DNA of 62,566 nucleotides from Candidatus Altimarinota bacterium (GTDB taxonomy: Bacteria; Patescibacteriota; Gracilibacteria; Absconditabacterales; Absconditicoccaceae), in contig JALTWR010000006.1 of NCBI GenBank assembly GCA_027046965.1, forward strand, positions 1 to 62,566, in the 5' to 3' direction. Of this stretch, positions 33,354 to 43,764 are shown one piece after another (positions within the stretch are counted from its first letter, which is position 1; every line of letters starts with the position of its first letter). The notes below the pieces were generated by a model. That model saw only the letters and a program-made list of their open reading frames with translations, ran no database searches and had not been told where the DNA came from. Position numbers and translations under genes: made by a program.

Positions 33354-33911
33354 ATGAGTATTTTCAAAAGAAGACTCCATAGACTATTTTCAAACAAGTG
33401 GCGTTTAATTAAAAACTTGATCTTTGTATTGGTGACAGTGGAAATGTTAGGGATAGTAGCTTTGTATATCGGAGATGAATACTATTTGAGACCTATTTTA
33501 CTTGAAAAAAATAAAATTTACTCAGACTTAAATCAAAAGTATAAATCTTTGTCTGAATCAACAGACGCTCAGAAATTGCTAGCAGCTAAATATATCTATG
33601 ATCAAAAACAGCAAAATGCTTACGTTAAATTGACTAAACTGTGGGAAGTTTTGCTGGATGTAAATCAGAGATTAAATGAATTTAAATGAAGTATTAAGAT
33701 TACTCAGTACAAGCTTAATCTTACATCTTTTGATATCGGTTGAGTTGTTAGATTACCAAAGGTTCTTTATATGGAGGGAGGTTTGATAGACACGTTGAGA
33801 TCTTTATCTTTTGTCAAAAAACTTGATGTTAAAAATATAAAAAGGGAAAATGGGGGTTATGAGTTTTATATCAAGGGAGTTTTAGATTTTAATGAAAATT
33901 TCAATGAATAA
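33354..33911 (+). CDS. pilN: PilN-like type IV pilus assembly protein
   Basis: A 185-residue protein with a short basic cytoplasmic start, one transmembrane helix (about residues 21-43), a coiled coil, and a C-terminal alpha/beta domain (KLNLTSFDIGG, LIDTLRSLSFVKKLDVKNI, GYEFYIKGVL). This is the PilN/GspL-C layout. PilN links the inner-membrane platform to PilO and PilM. TTG at 33348 is possible, but ATG at 33354 fits the usual starts. Its stop overlaps the next start by 8 bases, and the gene is followed by PilO- and PilC-like genes. Confidence 0.7.
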
Positions 33912-34500
33912 TTCTGTAATTTCTCAAAAGATATATACTGCCAAACTCAAATTATATGCTTTTTTGCTTTTAGTAACGGGTCTAAGTGTGTGGTATGGTT
34001 TTTGAGCCGCTTTGTTTAACAAATTTAGTAGTGATGTAGAGCATATTAAGCAACTGGATCAAAATATCTCAAATCTGGAGAAAAAGATTTCTAGTTTTGA
34101 AAATAGATTAAGATCCAAAAACACTCTAACAGGGGATGTTAAAAATATTTTTGAAGCATTGCCAGTTTTGGACAGTGAAGGTGAGGAATACAAATATATT
34201 TTAAAAACCTTTTTCAATGAACTTTTGGTAGGAATAAACAAACCGATTCTACTGAGTTTAACTTTTGATGAGGGATGGAATGAAGTAAATGATACTTTGG
34301 TGGTTAAGTGATTTGGGATACAACTAGAAGTTAAAAATATCAAACAGTTGTTAAGTTTTTTGGAAACTTTGGATAAAGAATATTTTAAGCTAGCTACACC
34401 TTTAGTGGTTAATATTAACTCTTTGAGTTATGATATTTTAAAGTACAATGAACCTCAAGTAGCTAAAATTCGTGGAAATATATATTTTCTAAAAAAATAA
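33904..34500 (+). CDS. pilO: PilO-like type IV pilus assembly protein
   Basis: A 198-residue protein with one N-terminal transmembrane helix (about 17-38), a coiled coil (SSDVEHIKQLDQNISNLEKKI), and a ferredoxin-like C-terminal domain with LLSFLETLDKEYFKLATPLVVNI. This matches PilO, the partner of PilN in the inner-membrane complex. It starts 8 bases inside the pilN-like gene and ends one base before pilC. Confidence 0.7.
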
Positions 34501-34501
34501 A

Positions 34502-35620
34502 ATGTTGCTTCAAAAGCTAGACAATCAAGTAGATAAATTATTGTTGTCGATATATAGCACTTTTGCTAAGGGGAAATTTGGGATTAAGGAAAAAGTGTTC
34601 TTTTTTAGGGAATTAGCATATTTGCTAGAATGAGGTATTGGTATAGTTGAAGCTATTGATATTATCAATGAAAATACTTCTAACATAGCTATAAAAGAGG
34701 TTACTGAGCAACTCTATAAGTTTTTAAATTCTTGAGAGGCATTCAACCGTTCCTTGTTAAGGTTAAAAAAGTATTTTAATGATGTGGATGTTGCTATTAT
34801 TCGTGGAGGGGAGGAGAGTTGAGAACTAATCAAAGTAATGAAATTTTTGGCAGATGAATATGAATTTTTATTGGAGGTTAGACAAAAATATGTAGGAGCA
34901 TTAATATACCCTTTTATTTTATTGGTAGCATGAATTTGAGCGGTGTATATAATATTTGCTGTGGTTATGCCTTCTTTAGTAGGGATTTTGGATAGTTTTT
35001 GAACTGTTGAAATATGAGGAGTTACCAAGCTTTTAATTAATATGGTGGATTTTTTTAGAGGATATGGGTGGGTAATTTTAGTGGGAGCAATATTTTTAGC
35101 GTTTTTGTTAGGAGTATTTGTTGCTTTTCCTCAAGGTAAAAGATGGTGGGATAATACGTTGTTATCTTTACCTATAATAGGGGATTTACAAAAAAGATAT
35201 TTATTGGTAAAGTTTATGAGATATTTTTCTTTGTTTTTGAAAGCTGGCCTTAACTACAAAGATATTTTTAAGGGGCTTAGATGAGTTATGAATAATTCCA
35301 TTTATGAGGATATGTTTGATGAAAGCCTGGCTGAAATTAATAAAGGCTGAGATTTTGTAGAAGTTTTTACCCATTATCCTCAAATAATACCTCCAGATAT
35401 TGTTGTCTTACTTAAAGTAGGTGAAAAAACTGCTTCTATCCCTAAAGCTTTGGATAATGCAATTGTTTTGTATGAAGGAGAATTCAAAAAATTGATTGAC
35501 AACTTCTCCAAGGTCATAGAACCAGTTATGATCTTGGTTATAGGGGGTATTGTTGGGTTAGTAGCATTTGCTGTATTCGGTATTATAGGTTCTATTTTGG
35601 ATAGTTTACAAGGCTTTTAA
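34502..35620 (+). CDS. pilC: Type IV pilus inner-membrane platform protein PilC/GspF
   Basis: A 372-residue polytopic protein with two GspF domains. The first carries REL..LLEGGIGIVEAIDI; the second carries RYFSLFLKAGLNYKDIFKGL and ends in a hydrophobic helix with IEPVMILVIGGIVGLVAFAV, the conserved C-terminus. It has three transmembrane helices, one after the first domain and others near 180-200 and the end. PilC connects the pilus motor to the pilin pool. The motor ATPases PilB and PilT are not in this window. Confidence 0.92.
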
Positions 35621-35621
35621 T

Positions 35622-36122
35622 ATGAAAAGGGCTTTTACATTGGTTGAGCTTTTGGTGGTGATTTTAATCATTTGAATAGTTCTGGGGGCTTTTGCTTTTT
35701 TGATGTTGTGATATCAAAAAAAGGTGGCATTTAAAACAGATATTATGAAGTTTAAAGATGATTTTTTTGTGTGGGATAAAGTATATTCTACTCCTCAAAG
35801 TAACGGAAGAAATAAGATTTGATATTTTTTAATCAAAGAAGGGACGCATTTTGGTATATGATATGGTGATGAGATGGGAATCCAAATGGAGCAATATAAT
35901 TTTAAGCTAGCTGAGGTCAGAGATATCTATTTTAGCTGAGAACAAAAAGGCGATGTTAATTTGATAAAAATGCCTTATAATATTAGTTGTCCTTTGATAG
36001 ATGAAGATGGTAATGTTTATACAGGCAAGATTTCTTTTAAATTTGTTGGGGTAGGTAGAGATTATTGTGCTGATATAGATTTAAACGTTTGTAAGCTTAC
36101 AGTACTAAAATGCAGAAATTAA
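35622..36122 (+). CDS. Type IV prepilin-like protein
   Basis: A 166-residue protein with a class III signal: short basic MKRA then FTLVELLVVILIIGIV, with Glu at position 5 of the mature form, as PilD/GspO requires. The mature part is beta-rich with four Cys, including CPLID and NVCKLTVLKC at the end, likely paired. Start ATG at 35622. Part of a run of four overlapping pilin-like genes. Confidence 0.85.
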
Positions 36123-36667
36123 AAGCTTTATCTATTATAGAAATTTTAATAGCTCTTATTGTATTTGGTACAGGTATTTTGGTAATTCTAAAAATTTTGT
36201 GAGCTAATATCTTATTTGTAGATAGAGTCTGGTTACGTGCTCAGGCTACATTTTTGGCTCAAGAGAACTTAGAGCTATTATTTACCCATAGAATGGCTAA
36301 TTATAAGCTAGGTAATCAGTGGGATTGTGTTGATGTTGATTGTAATAATGTGATTTGAAAAGATGGAGCAAGATACGTTAACTTTTACCTAAATAATGAT
36401 TGATATAGCATTGAGATTAGTAATACTAGTTGAGATCTGGAAAAATTTCAAATGAGTCTAATAGATGGGCTTTGGACAAAAGGTGCTCAACAGGTAAAAT
36501 GAAGTGTCTTTTGGAGATATCTGGGGGTTTCTCCTTTTTGGTCTCAAGCTGATGGGAAATATTTGCCTATGGAAGAAATTAAAAGTGTTATTTCGGTAGC
36601 TTGATGGCAAAAGTGAGCTTACAGCGGAAGTATCGAACTTCAAACATTTATATCAGATTGGCGTTAA
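36110..36667 (+). CDS. PilV-like minor prepilin
   Basis: A 185-residue protein. The N-terminus MQKLKALSIIEILIALIVFGTGI is a class III signal with Ser in place of Gly/Phe before IIEIL and Glu at +5. The C-terminal part has DCVDVDCN and IELQTFISDW, the form typical of PilV/GspI minor pilins. The gene begins within the last 13 bases of the preceding pilin gene. Confidence 0.78.
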
Positions 36668-36670
36668 AAT

Positions 36671-37180
36671 ATGATCTTTAAAAAAGCTTTGAAATGATTT
36701 ACTTTGGTAGAAGTTTTAATATCACTTGTGATTTTAGGAATACTGTCCGTTGTCTTATTTAAAGCTTACGTAAATCTGATGAATATTTCTACTAGAATCT
36801 ACAATGAAAAACAGTTAGTACAAAGTGTAGATTTTGTGTTTTTTAAAGTTGATACCTTATTGAATGCAGGCTGGGTACCAGTTAAAGCTACAAATTGATT
36901 GGGTTTTGTGTCTGGAGATACTTTTTTGTATTTGAAGCAAGAAGGCTCAAGATTGTTGCTGAGTGGAGGGAAAAATTTATATGAGTTAACATCTACAGGT
37001 GAAGTAAGGATAAATGATTTAAATATTTTTTATATAACTTGAAATGATGATAAATTATTAGGTTTTGGACTAAATATAGATGCACAGATTGAAAGATATA
37101 GTTCTGGTTCGTGGGTGTTCGATGTTCAGGGAGTTTTTCAAAGGTATTTTGACGTCTCTTTTAGATCTCTTATTAAATAA
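36671..37180 (+). CDS. Minor prepilin (PilW/GspJ-like)
   Basis: A 169-residue protein with a clean class III signal: MIFKKALKG then FTLVEVLISLVILGILSVV, where the Gly before F is encoded by UGA, so the prepilin peptidase site depends on the recoding. The mature domain is beta-rich with no Cys. It follows the PilV-like gene after 3 bases and its stop overlaps the next start by one base. Confidence 0.82.
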
Positions 37181-37953
37181 TGAAATCTAATAAAGCTTCT
37201 ATTTTGTTGATAACACTTTTAATACTTTTTGCAGCTTCTATTTTTGCTTTATTAAGTCTAAACAGTATTAGATTTTTGATTACTAATTCTTCTTTGACTT
37301 ATCAATATTTAGCTAGTAAGTATATCACTAAGTGAGTTTCAGAGTTAGAACTTTTAAAGAGTAAAAAGCATACATGGGGTATTGAGGATACTATAACAAG
37401 TGGGTCTGATACAGTTAAGAAAAATATTAAACTGACTTACCAATGAGTATATTGGGAGGCAGATGCTATGGTATTGTGATCAGGTGAAATTTGTGTGGAA
37501 TGATGATTAAGTGGGATTGTTTTGCCGCTTTTTTGGTGGGGAGAAAGGTGAAGAGAACTGCAAGTTCAAAGTAATGATGATTTTGTAAGTTTGGATAGTG
37601 TGGATAGTTTATCTATTTTGGCAACATGAGATGTTGTTGTAGCATTAGTTCCGCAAAATATTGAGGAGATGTATCTTAATCCATCCAAATACAAGATCAT
37701 AGTTAACAATTCCAATTTTGAAATGCCTATTGAATTAGGGGCTTTGAATTACAATCCAGATGAAAAAAATTTCTTGGTGGTATTAGTTAGAGCTGGAGGA
37801 GATATGATTTGTTTGAAATCTTCTACAAAATTTCCTGTTCCTTATCAAACTATTTATACTCTTTCAACAGTTGGTAAGTTTAGGGTAGGAGAGAAAGTTA
37901 CTAGGAAGCTAAAACTTCCTGGTTGGCTGACTTATATGATAATAGGGAATTAA
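37180..37953 (+). CDS. PilX/GspK-like pilus-associated protein
   Basis: A 257-residue protein with an N-terminal hydrophobic helix (ASILLITLLILFAASIFALL) after a short basic start but no canonical class III Glu motif. The remainder is beta-rich and extracytoplasmic. Position as the last gene of the pilin run and the SILLITLLIL start suggest a PilX/GspK-type minor component. Its end overlaps the solute-binding-like gene on the other strand by 4 bases. Confidence 0.6.
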
Positions 37954-39221
37954 AGCTCTAGATCTTGTAGTCGTTTTTGTATATCTCAAGGATAATTTAG
38001 GTAAGTAGGTATAAGTAAATCCCAAATCACCTGTAGGTGTTGATACTTTGAGTAATTTTGTTGATAAATTAATGCTTTTTGGAATGCACTCAACGAATTT
38101 GGCCACCATCAGTACATATTTGATCATTGTTGTAAGTAATCTCTAAATATAGATTGTATTTTTGTTAGTTTGCTTTTTGAAACATTCTTGTTAATTGCCC
38201 AACCTCGTATTAAAATTTGGTATTCATTTGAAGAGTTCATAGGAAAGATTTTGGTATTGTAATTTTTAAAAAGTTTTTGTTCATACACGAAACCAGGGAC
38301 AATATATGTTTTTTTCCTTTTTAAGAGACAAACTCTTAGATCGTTTATTTTGTATACTCTTTGGCAGATTTTAAGTTCTTTTTGTAAATTGTAATAAGAC
38401 CAGTTGGTATAATCAGATTTAAATATAAAGGAGCTTTCTTGAGGATTTTGAATTTGTCTTGTAAATAAATAAAGCCAGATACTGTAGTTTGGGAAAAGAT
38501 TAAATTTTCCTCTTTTTAATAAATGATAAGTTAATTTATCGATTCATATAAGTACTGGGTAATTTGATATATTGCCTTTGTTGTCGATTTTTTTGGTTAT
38601 GAGCAATATCTCTCTTAAATTCTTGATATTTATATGTGAGATAGGGTACAAATTTTTTAAGGTTGAACTTACATATAAGATAGGAAGGTCTATAGAAAAA
38701 GGTATAATAATCATTCATTGTTCCTGAAGCCATTGTTGGACAGGATAAAAAAATAAGGAATTAATTTGTGGGTTTGACTGGGCCTTGATAAGGTTCTCCT
38801 TCAAGGATTGAGCTACAGTAGAAGGGATCAGTGCTATATCCCAATTATTATTGTCCCAATTTGGTATGTTCCAGATAGAGGAAGTAAGATAAGTAATCTT
38901 TATATGTGAATTGCCTGTATTGTACTTAGCAAAGAATTTGTGCAGAGATTGAGATTTAAAATCACTGGGAATAATTATCGAAATAGTTCCTGAAAATTGC
39001 TTTGAGTTTTCAGGGATATTAGTTGATGCTATGCTTTGCAGTCAGGTTGATAAAGGGGATTGCTGAGGTTGTATTACTGATGATTTTAAGTTATTTTTTT
39101 TTGTAGGCATTGTCAAAAGATATATCAGTCCTCCAAAAACTGCAAATATGGTTAAAGTTATTATTCCAAATACTAGTAATGCCCTCTTTTGCATATTTTG
39201 TGATTTTAAAATAAGTCTCAT
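37950..39221 (-). CDS. Extracellular solute-binding-like protein, membrane-anchored
   Basis: A 423-residue protein from ATG at 39221 (414 from 39194). One N-terminal transmembrane helix (about residues 13-37), a Ser/Gln linker, then a periplasmic-binding-protein-like region: SIIIPSDF...SQSLHKFFAKY, a WDIALIPSTVAQSL segment and a YPVLIGIDKLTYHLL middle. Order of pieces recalls ABC solute-binding proteins but without a lipobox Cys. No transport genes are adjacent. It is read from the minus strand, converging on the pilus genes; TATAAT lies six bases upstream of the 39221 start. Confidence 0.5.
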
Positions 39222-39339
39222 AATTAATTATATTGGGAATTTGAATTAAGTCAAAAAAGATTTACTAATTAGTTGAAATGTTAAAATAGATTCCTATATT
39301 TTTATAGGTAATTGTTTTTAGATTATTTTTCTTTGAGCT

Positions 39340-39798
39340 ATGAAAAATATTAACAAAAAAATTAAGGCACTAATTGTAGGTGCTTTAATAGGAGAAGCAA
39401 TAGCTTTGTATTACAAAGATGAAAAATTCAAAAAAAAGCTTAATAAATCCAAAGATTGGATGGAAAAATTGAAAACAGCTTTTAATGAAATAATCCAGTT
39501 AAATACTCGTTTTTGGCAAGATGTTTCCTCTTATGATTACAAATGAGAATTTGATCAACTAAAAGAAAAATATTTAAACCAACTTGAGTCATTAAATGAG
39601 AAGATAGAAGAGCTTAAATCTCAAATTGACTCTTTGACTCAACAAAAGTTAAAAGAGAGACTGGAAGTTTTGAAGTCCCAATTTGAACAAATTAAGCAAT
39701 GAGTTATGGAAAATTCTTCAAATATAGCTGATGTAGAAGCTTTGAAAAAGATGATTTCCAAGATTCAAAGGTCTTTAACTAATTTATCCAAAAAATAA
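39340..39798 (+). CDS. Coiled-coil protein, YtxH-like
   Basis: A 152-residue protein with a short hydrophobic start (ALIVGALIGEAIALYY), then lysine-rich sequence and a long coiled coil from about residue 70 to the end (heptads of L/I with K/E). The start resembles YtxH-type membrane-attached coiled-coil proteins. I recognise no function. Its stop overlaps the next start (TAATG), so the two are probably co-translated. Confidence 0.5.
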
Positions 39799-40358
39799 TG
39801 TATGCTTTTGTTGATTTTATTAAGGCAATTCAGGAAGGGGGTGATGAGGATAAAAAGGTAATTGATAATTATGAAAAAGAGTTTTGACCTATCTGATCTA
39901 ATCTAGAAGACCAGGTATGGTACAAAGACTATGTAGGTAAATTTAAGCCTGTTAAATATAAGGTGCCTAACGTTATCAAAGATAAGTATGATTGGGATCT
40001 TTTGTTGCAATTGGTTATGGCGTCATTCAGTAGTGAAGGTGTTTTAGAATTTAATAAGGAGCAGGAGCTCCCAGAATTAGCTATTTCGGTATATCATTGA
40101 GACAGACATATTTTGCAAAGGGTGTCATCTCTTATGAGTTTCCAGGTATTTGATGTGATCAAGATTTATATCAAAGAACAAATGCAATTGCAGGTTTTAA
40201 TGAAAGATGAAAAAGAACGTCCTATTGTTGAATCTCAAAGAGAATCAAGACTACAAAGATGGGATAATATATTAAAAAAGATGGAAGCATCTCAAAAAGA
40301 GCAGGAATATGAAAAAGAAAAGCAGCAGAAACTTCAAGATTTGATGTGAAAATTGTAA
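39798..40358 (+). CDS. Unknown protein with C-terminal charged coiled coil
   Basis: A 186-residue protein, helical and without transmembrane segments. A globular first half (WYKDYVGKFKPVKY...YDWDLLLQLVMASF) is followed by a coiled coil rich in K/E/Q that ends QKLQDLMGKL. No family is recognised. It is coupled to the preceding coiled-coil gene and ends 8 bases before a bidirectional terminator. Confidence 0.5.
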
Positions 40359-40365
40359 ATAATAA

Positions 40366-40397
40366 TAAAAAACCTCCTTTAAAAGGAGGTTTTTTTA
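40366..40397. terminator. Bidirectional intrinsic terminator
   Basis: AACCTCC-TTTAAAA-GGAGGTT hairpin flanked by A-run on one side and T-run on the other, so it terminates both convergent transcripts (coiled-coil gene pair and ybaB/tig). Confidence 0.85.
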
Positions 40398-40410
40398 TTT
40401 TGCTGGTTTT

Positions 40411-40740
40411 TTATAGCCCTGGAAGCTTTGCTCCTCCCATTAATGCTCCTAAATCATTGGGATTAAATCATAATATTTCTTCTGTTTTTTGGCTAGCTAT
40501 TTCTTGTGCTTTGTTCTGAGCTTTTTCCAGTGCGTATTTTAATGCTTTTTCCAGCTCTTCCTTTTTAGAAGGGGTTAGAAGGCTTTCATCTTCTATTTTT
40601 ATATCTTTAACTTTCATATCAGCACTAAAGTCTATCACGACTCCATTTTCTTTGGATCTAATAATAGTATTTTTTAGTACATCTTGTAATTTTTTTGCCT
40701 TTACTAACATATCTTTTAATTGTCCCATATTCCCAAACAT
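40411..40740 (-). CDS. ybaB: YbaB/EbfC nucleoid-associated protein
   Basis: A 109-residue protein. MFGNMGQLKDMLVKAKKLQD start, central DMKVKDIKIEDESLL and a long C-terminal helix ending in a Gly-rich tail (LGALMGGAKLPGL) match YbaB/EbfC, which dimerises as a tweezer and binds DNA. UGA after EEIL is Gly and keeps the tail. In many bacteria ybaB sits next to recR; here it is downstream of trigger factor. Confidence 0.85.
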
Positions 40741-40769
40741 TGTTGTATGATTTTTTAAATAGTAAAAAT

Positions 40770-41969
40770 TTATTTAGATTTATCTTGTTTTACTAATTTT
40801 TGATATAGTTTTTCTTCAACATCTCCTGGTTTATTCCAGTCTGCATCTATTTTTAGTTCTTCTAATATTTTTTGCAAGATAAAAAATTTTTTTAGACTTT
40901 CTTGAGCAGCTGTCTTAATTTCTTCAATCATTTTCTGCTGTTGATCTTGTGGCATTGATGCTAAGTACTTTTTTAGTCCTTCTTCTCCTCATAATCTTTG
41001 AGCTAGAGATTGGAGTCTAGCATTAGTTTCGCTTTGAATGATTGTTTGAGGTAGTTTAATTTCAAAAGACTCTTGTGCTTTTGATACAAAATCTTCTATA
41101 GCCTTGGTTAGTAGTTGGTTTCTTTTTTCTTTTTTCATAAGCTCTTTTATCCTTTCCTTAAGGCCATCTAATCCTTGCACTTCTTCCCCAAATAACTCTT
41201 TTATTTTTTGATCAGTTAGTTGAGGTAATTCTCTATCTTTGATTTCTTGAATTTTAGCCCTAACTTTTTGTGGTTTGGAGTTTTTTGCACTGAACAATGG
41301 TCCAAGTTCTTTGAGGTTATATTCTGCTTCGATTTGATCTCAAATTTTTTTGTCCTTAAACAGAGTTTTTAAAACAGGGAATTCCTCAAAATCTTCAGGA
41401 CCTACAATAGTTTTACCTGTTTCTAAAGTCTTGCCATCTTTGTCCAGGAATTCTAAATCTAATTTTACCACACTTGTTTGTGGATTAACTTTTTCACTGT
41501 CTTTGTATTGAGCATTTTGTAGTCTAATAGTTTTAATGGTTTGTTCTATTTCTTCAGATGTTGGTTCATCTTCAATCGGTTCCATTTTATAAGTTTTCCA
41601 GTTTTCATTTAACACTTCTACTTGAGGATAAACATCAATTTTAAAACTAATTTTAATATTTCAATTTTTTTCCTCATTATGTTGAAGGTCATAAATATCA
41701 CCTATGAATTTGATATTGGAATTTTCTTTTACTACTTTTTTGAATCCTTGATTTATAGCTTCCTCCAGAGTAGCAACTTTAATATATTCAGGAGATATTT
41801 GTTTTTCTACTAATTCTAGTGGTGCATGACCTGGTCTGAAACCCGGTATCTTTGCTTCTTTTTGAAAGTGCTTTAATGCTTGTTTTTTAAGATTTTCATA
41901 TTCTTGTTGAGTAATTACAAGCTCAATCTCATAATTTGAATTTTGCCCTTTATTTAGTCTATATTCCAT
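40770..41969 (-). CDS. tig: Trigger factor
   Basis: A ribosome-associated chaperone of 399 residues. The N-terminal ribosome-binding signature is present as IPGFRPGHAPLELVEKQ (normally GFRxGKxP). There is a reduced central domain (VKLDLEFLDKDGKTLETGKT) and a C-terminal helical cradle. The middle domain appears degenerate relative to FKBP-type isomerases, so isomerase activity is uncertain. Three UGA codons are Gly. It probably forms an operon with ybaB, 29 bases downstream. Confidence 0.9.
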
Positions 41970-42083
41970 TTTTACTACTAAAAAAATAAATTGCCCTGCA
42001 AGTGTAATGAAATTATTTGTAAAATCAACGCCTTAGATTTATACTTAATTAAGGATACTTAAATATTAATAAAGATTATTGTA

Positions 42084-42842
42084 ATGGAACAAAAAGAGCA
42101 AAATGAGCAAAATGGAACCCCTTTGGAGCTAAATGGTGTTAGTTCAACTGTTACTACTACTTCTTTTGATCTATATGGACTTCTCTATAGATCTAAGTGG
42201 ATTAAAGAATATATAGAGATACTAGCATCTAATATCCCAAATGCTTCTAGAGAAAAGATAGAAGAGATTTTGAAAAATAAGGGGATATGGTGAAAATTAC
42301 TTATAACTAAGTCGTCGAGGTGAAAACCCGAATTACATTTTTTAATACAATCAGGGTTGTCTCTTATTACTGTTTATAATATTGATGCTTTGTTATTTTT
42401 TTGTGAGGTTCATGGATTTATTCCTGTCGTGGATGGCTTTTTAATTAATGTTAACTGAAGAGAGATAATCAGTTTAGATAATGAATGAAATATGCTGGCA
42501 AATCTAATAAGATCTTTTGCTCAGTTTAGTTGAGAAGTTCCTTTGATTAAAAATAAGCATCAGAAATGGTTAAAAGAGTTAGTTGAAAAATGAGAACTTC
42601 CTGATTGATATTTTACTAGTCAAGACTTTAAAGATATACTAGAATTAATTTGGAGGATAATGTCTTTTGGAAGTACTAAATATGCTTCTGTGATATGAGA
42701 TAGGTTATCTCAAGATGATAAATTTCCGACTACTTTATTGTTTGAAAAATTATGGTTGGATATGGCTCTTGTGTTAGAAGATGAGATTAGAAGAGCTATA
42801 TGAGGTATAAAATCAACTTATTTTACCCGGCAGATGCTATAG
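42084..42842 (+). CDS. Unknown soluble protein
   Basis: A 252-residue protein with a Gln/Asn/Glu-rich start, no signal or transmembrane segment, and helical segments. The middle has SLITVYNIDALLFFCEVHGFIPVVDGF and a C-terminal FGSTKYASVIGDRLSQ. No family is recognised. The following reading frame begins 43 bases before its stop, so the two are linked in translation. Confidence 0.5.
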
Positions 42843-43114
42843 AAGATAGGGATTCTAAAACTGATATGCATGTAGTATTAGAGTTAGATAATGGCAAGAT
42901 TTTAGAAATTCCTGTTCAATTTACTACGTTATTTATTAGCGATAACCAATCAGGAGACAGGTGAAGTTATAAAAATAAAAAGCCTAATGGTAGTAAAAAT
43001 AGTAGTAAGAATAGTAATAAATCCAGGTGGGATAAAAAAAATAAGTGGGATAAGAGATTATTTAAAAGAAACTGGTCCTCCGTTTGTGGTTATAGATGTA
43101 AGCGGGATATCTAA
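42800..43114 (+). CDS. Frame 1 of a probably frameshifted gene
   Basis: ATG at 42800 (inside the end of the previous gene) opens a frame of 104 residues. The first ~54 (MRYKINLFYPADAIEDRDS to TLFISDNQSGDR) look like normal protein. After the AGG-UGA at 42959-42964 the translation turns into low-complexity Lys/Asn/Ser and stops at 43112. In the +1 frame from the same point a well-formed protein continues to 43535. Best read as the first part of one ~244-residue protein needing a +1 shift; alternatively an assembly indel or a real mutation. Confidence 0.5.
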
Positions 43115-43535
43115 GAACACGGATCCTATTAGGAAGATGTATCAGGATTGGCGTAATAATCCTTCTTCTAGAAAGTTTAGTTCAGATAAATGAAACTTTC
43201 CGGCTTTTTGGTATAAGTTAGAAAATACGGATGAAACTATCGCTCTAAAAATGAAAGTTGTTTATGTATTTTTTCATTTATTTTTGTCATATGTGAATAA
43301 TACAAATGGAGTAGTAACGACATGAACATTTAAAAAATATATTCGTCAATTTGCAAAGAATATAAAAAGGGAATTCGGTTTCGCTCTTGGAAAATATGGT
43401 ATCCATATAAAAGTTGAAGGATTTAGAAAAAATCAATATCAGCAAGTTAAAGAAATTACATTAACCATTACTGAGGGAAGAGGGTGACCTGTAGTTGGAA
43501 GAATTGTTTATTTTGTATCAAGCACTTGAAAATAA
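42987..43535 (+). CDS. Unknown protein (second half of the frameshifted gene, or separate gene)
   Basis: A 182-residue frame from ATG 42987. Beta-rich first part (VVKIVVRIVINPGGIKKI), then an aromatic region and FFHLFLSYVNN, ending TITEGRGGPVVGRIVYF. No family is recognised. Upstream, this frame stays open to about 42906 and would join the previous frame between there and 42987. If it is independent, translation starts at 42987 with no recognisable ribosome binding site. Confidence 0.5.
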
Positions 43536-43562
43536 TTTAAAAACCTATATATTGAGATTGCT

Positions 43563-43704
43563 CGACTAAGGAGCTGGTGAGCCCTATCATCTTCCTCCCA
43601 TCACCTGTATTTTGGGGGCTGGGTCCATGGGAAACCATGGCGAAGCCACCCACCTAATGCAAAGGGGGAGAGATTATGAGTTCCACGGCTCCTTGGTCGT
43701 TTTT
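43563..43704 (+). ncRNA. Structured RNA, unassigned (6S-like layout possible)
   Basis: A GC-rich stretch of about 137 nt in an AT-rich genome and with no sensible reading frame. The ends pair perfectly: CGACUAAGGAGC (43563-43574) with GCUCCUUGGUCG (43688-43699), followed by UUUUUG like a terminator tail. Inside are a hairpin CCAUGG-GAAA-CCAUGG, possible GGUGA/UCACC pairing, and a pyrimidine-rich arm facing GGGGGAGAGA. A long closing stem with a large interior resembles 6S RNA, but there is no certain signature and the SRP RNA motif is absent. Confidence 0.6.
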
Positions 43705-43764
43705 GTTGGACTAAATTCAAAAGCTAAAATTACTGTAAAAAATTTAGGTCAAAAAAATTCTTAG

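Noticed and set aside
42800..43535. A single continuous gene from ATG 42800 to 43535.
   Set aside because: The first frame stops at 43112; joining needs a +1 shift that I cannot prove, so the two frames are listed separately.
43563..43704. Small SRP RNA (4.5S).
   Set aside because: The apical GGAA hairpin is present, but the symmetric loop with AGCA opposite CAG-type sequence is not, so I cannot call it SRP RNA.
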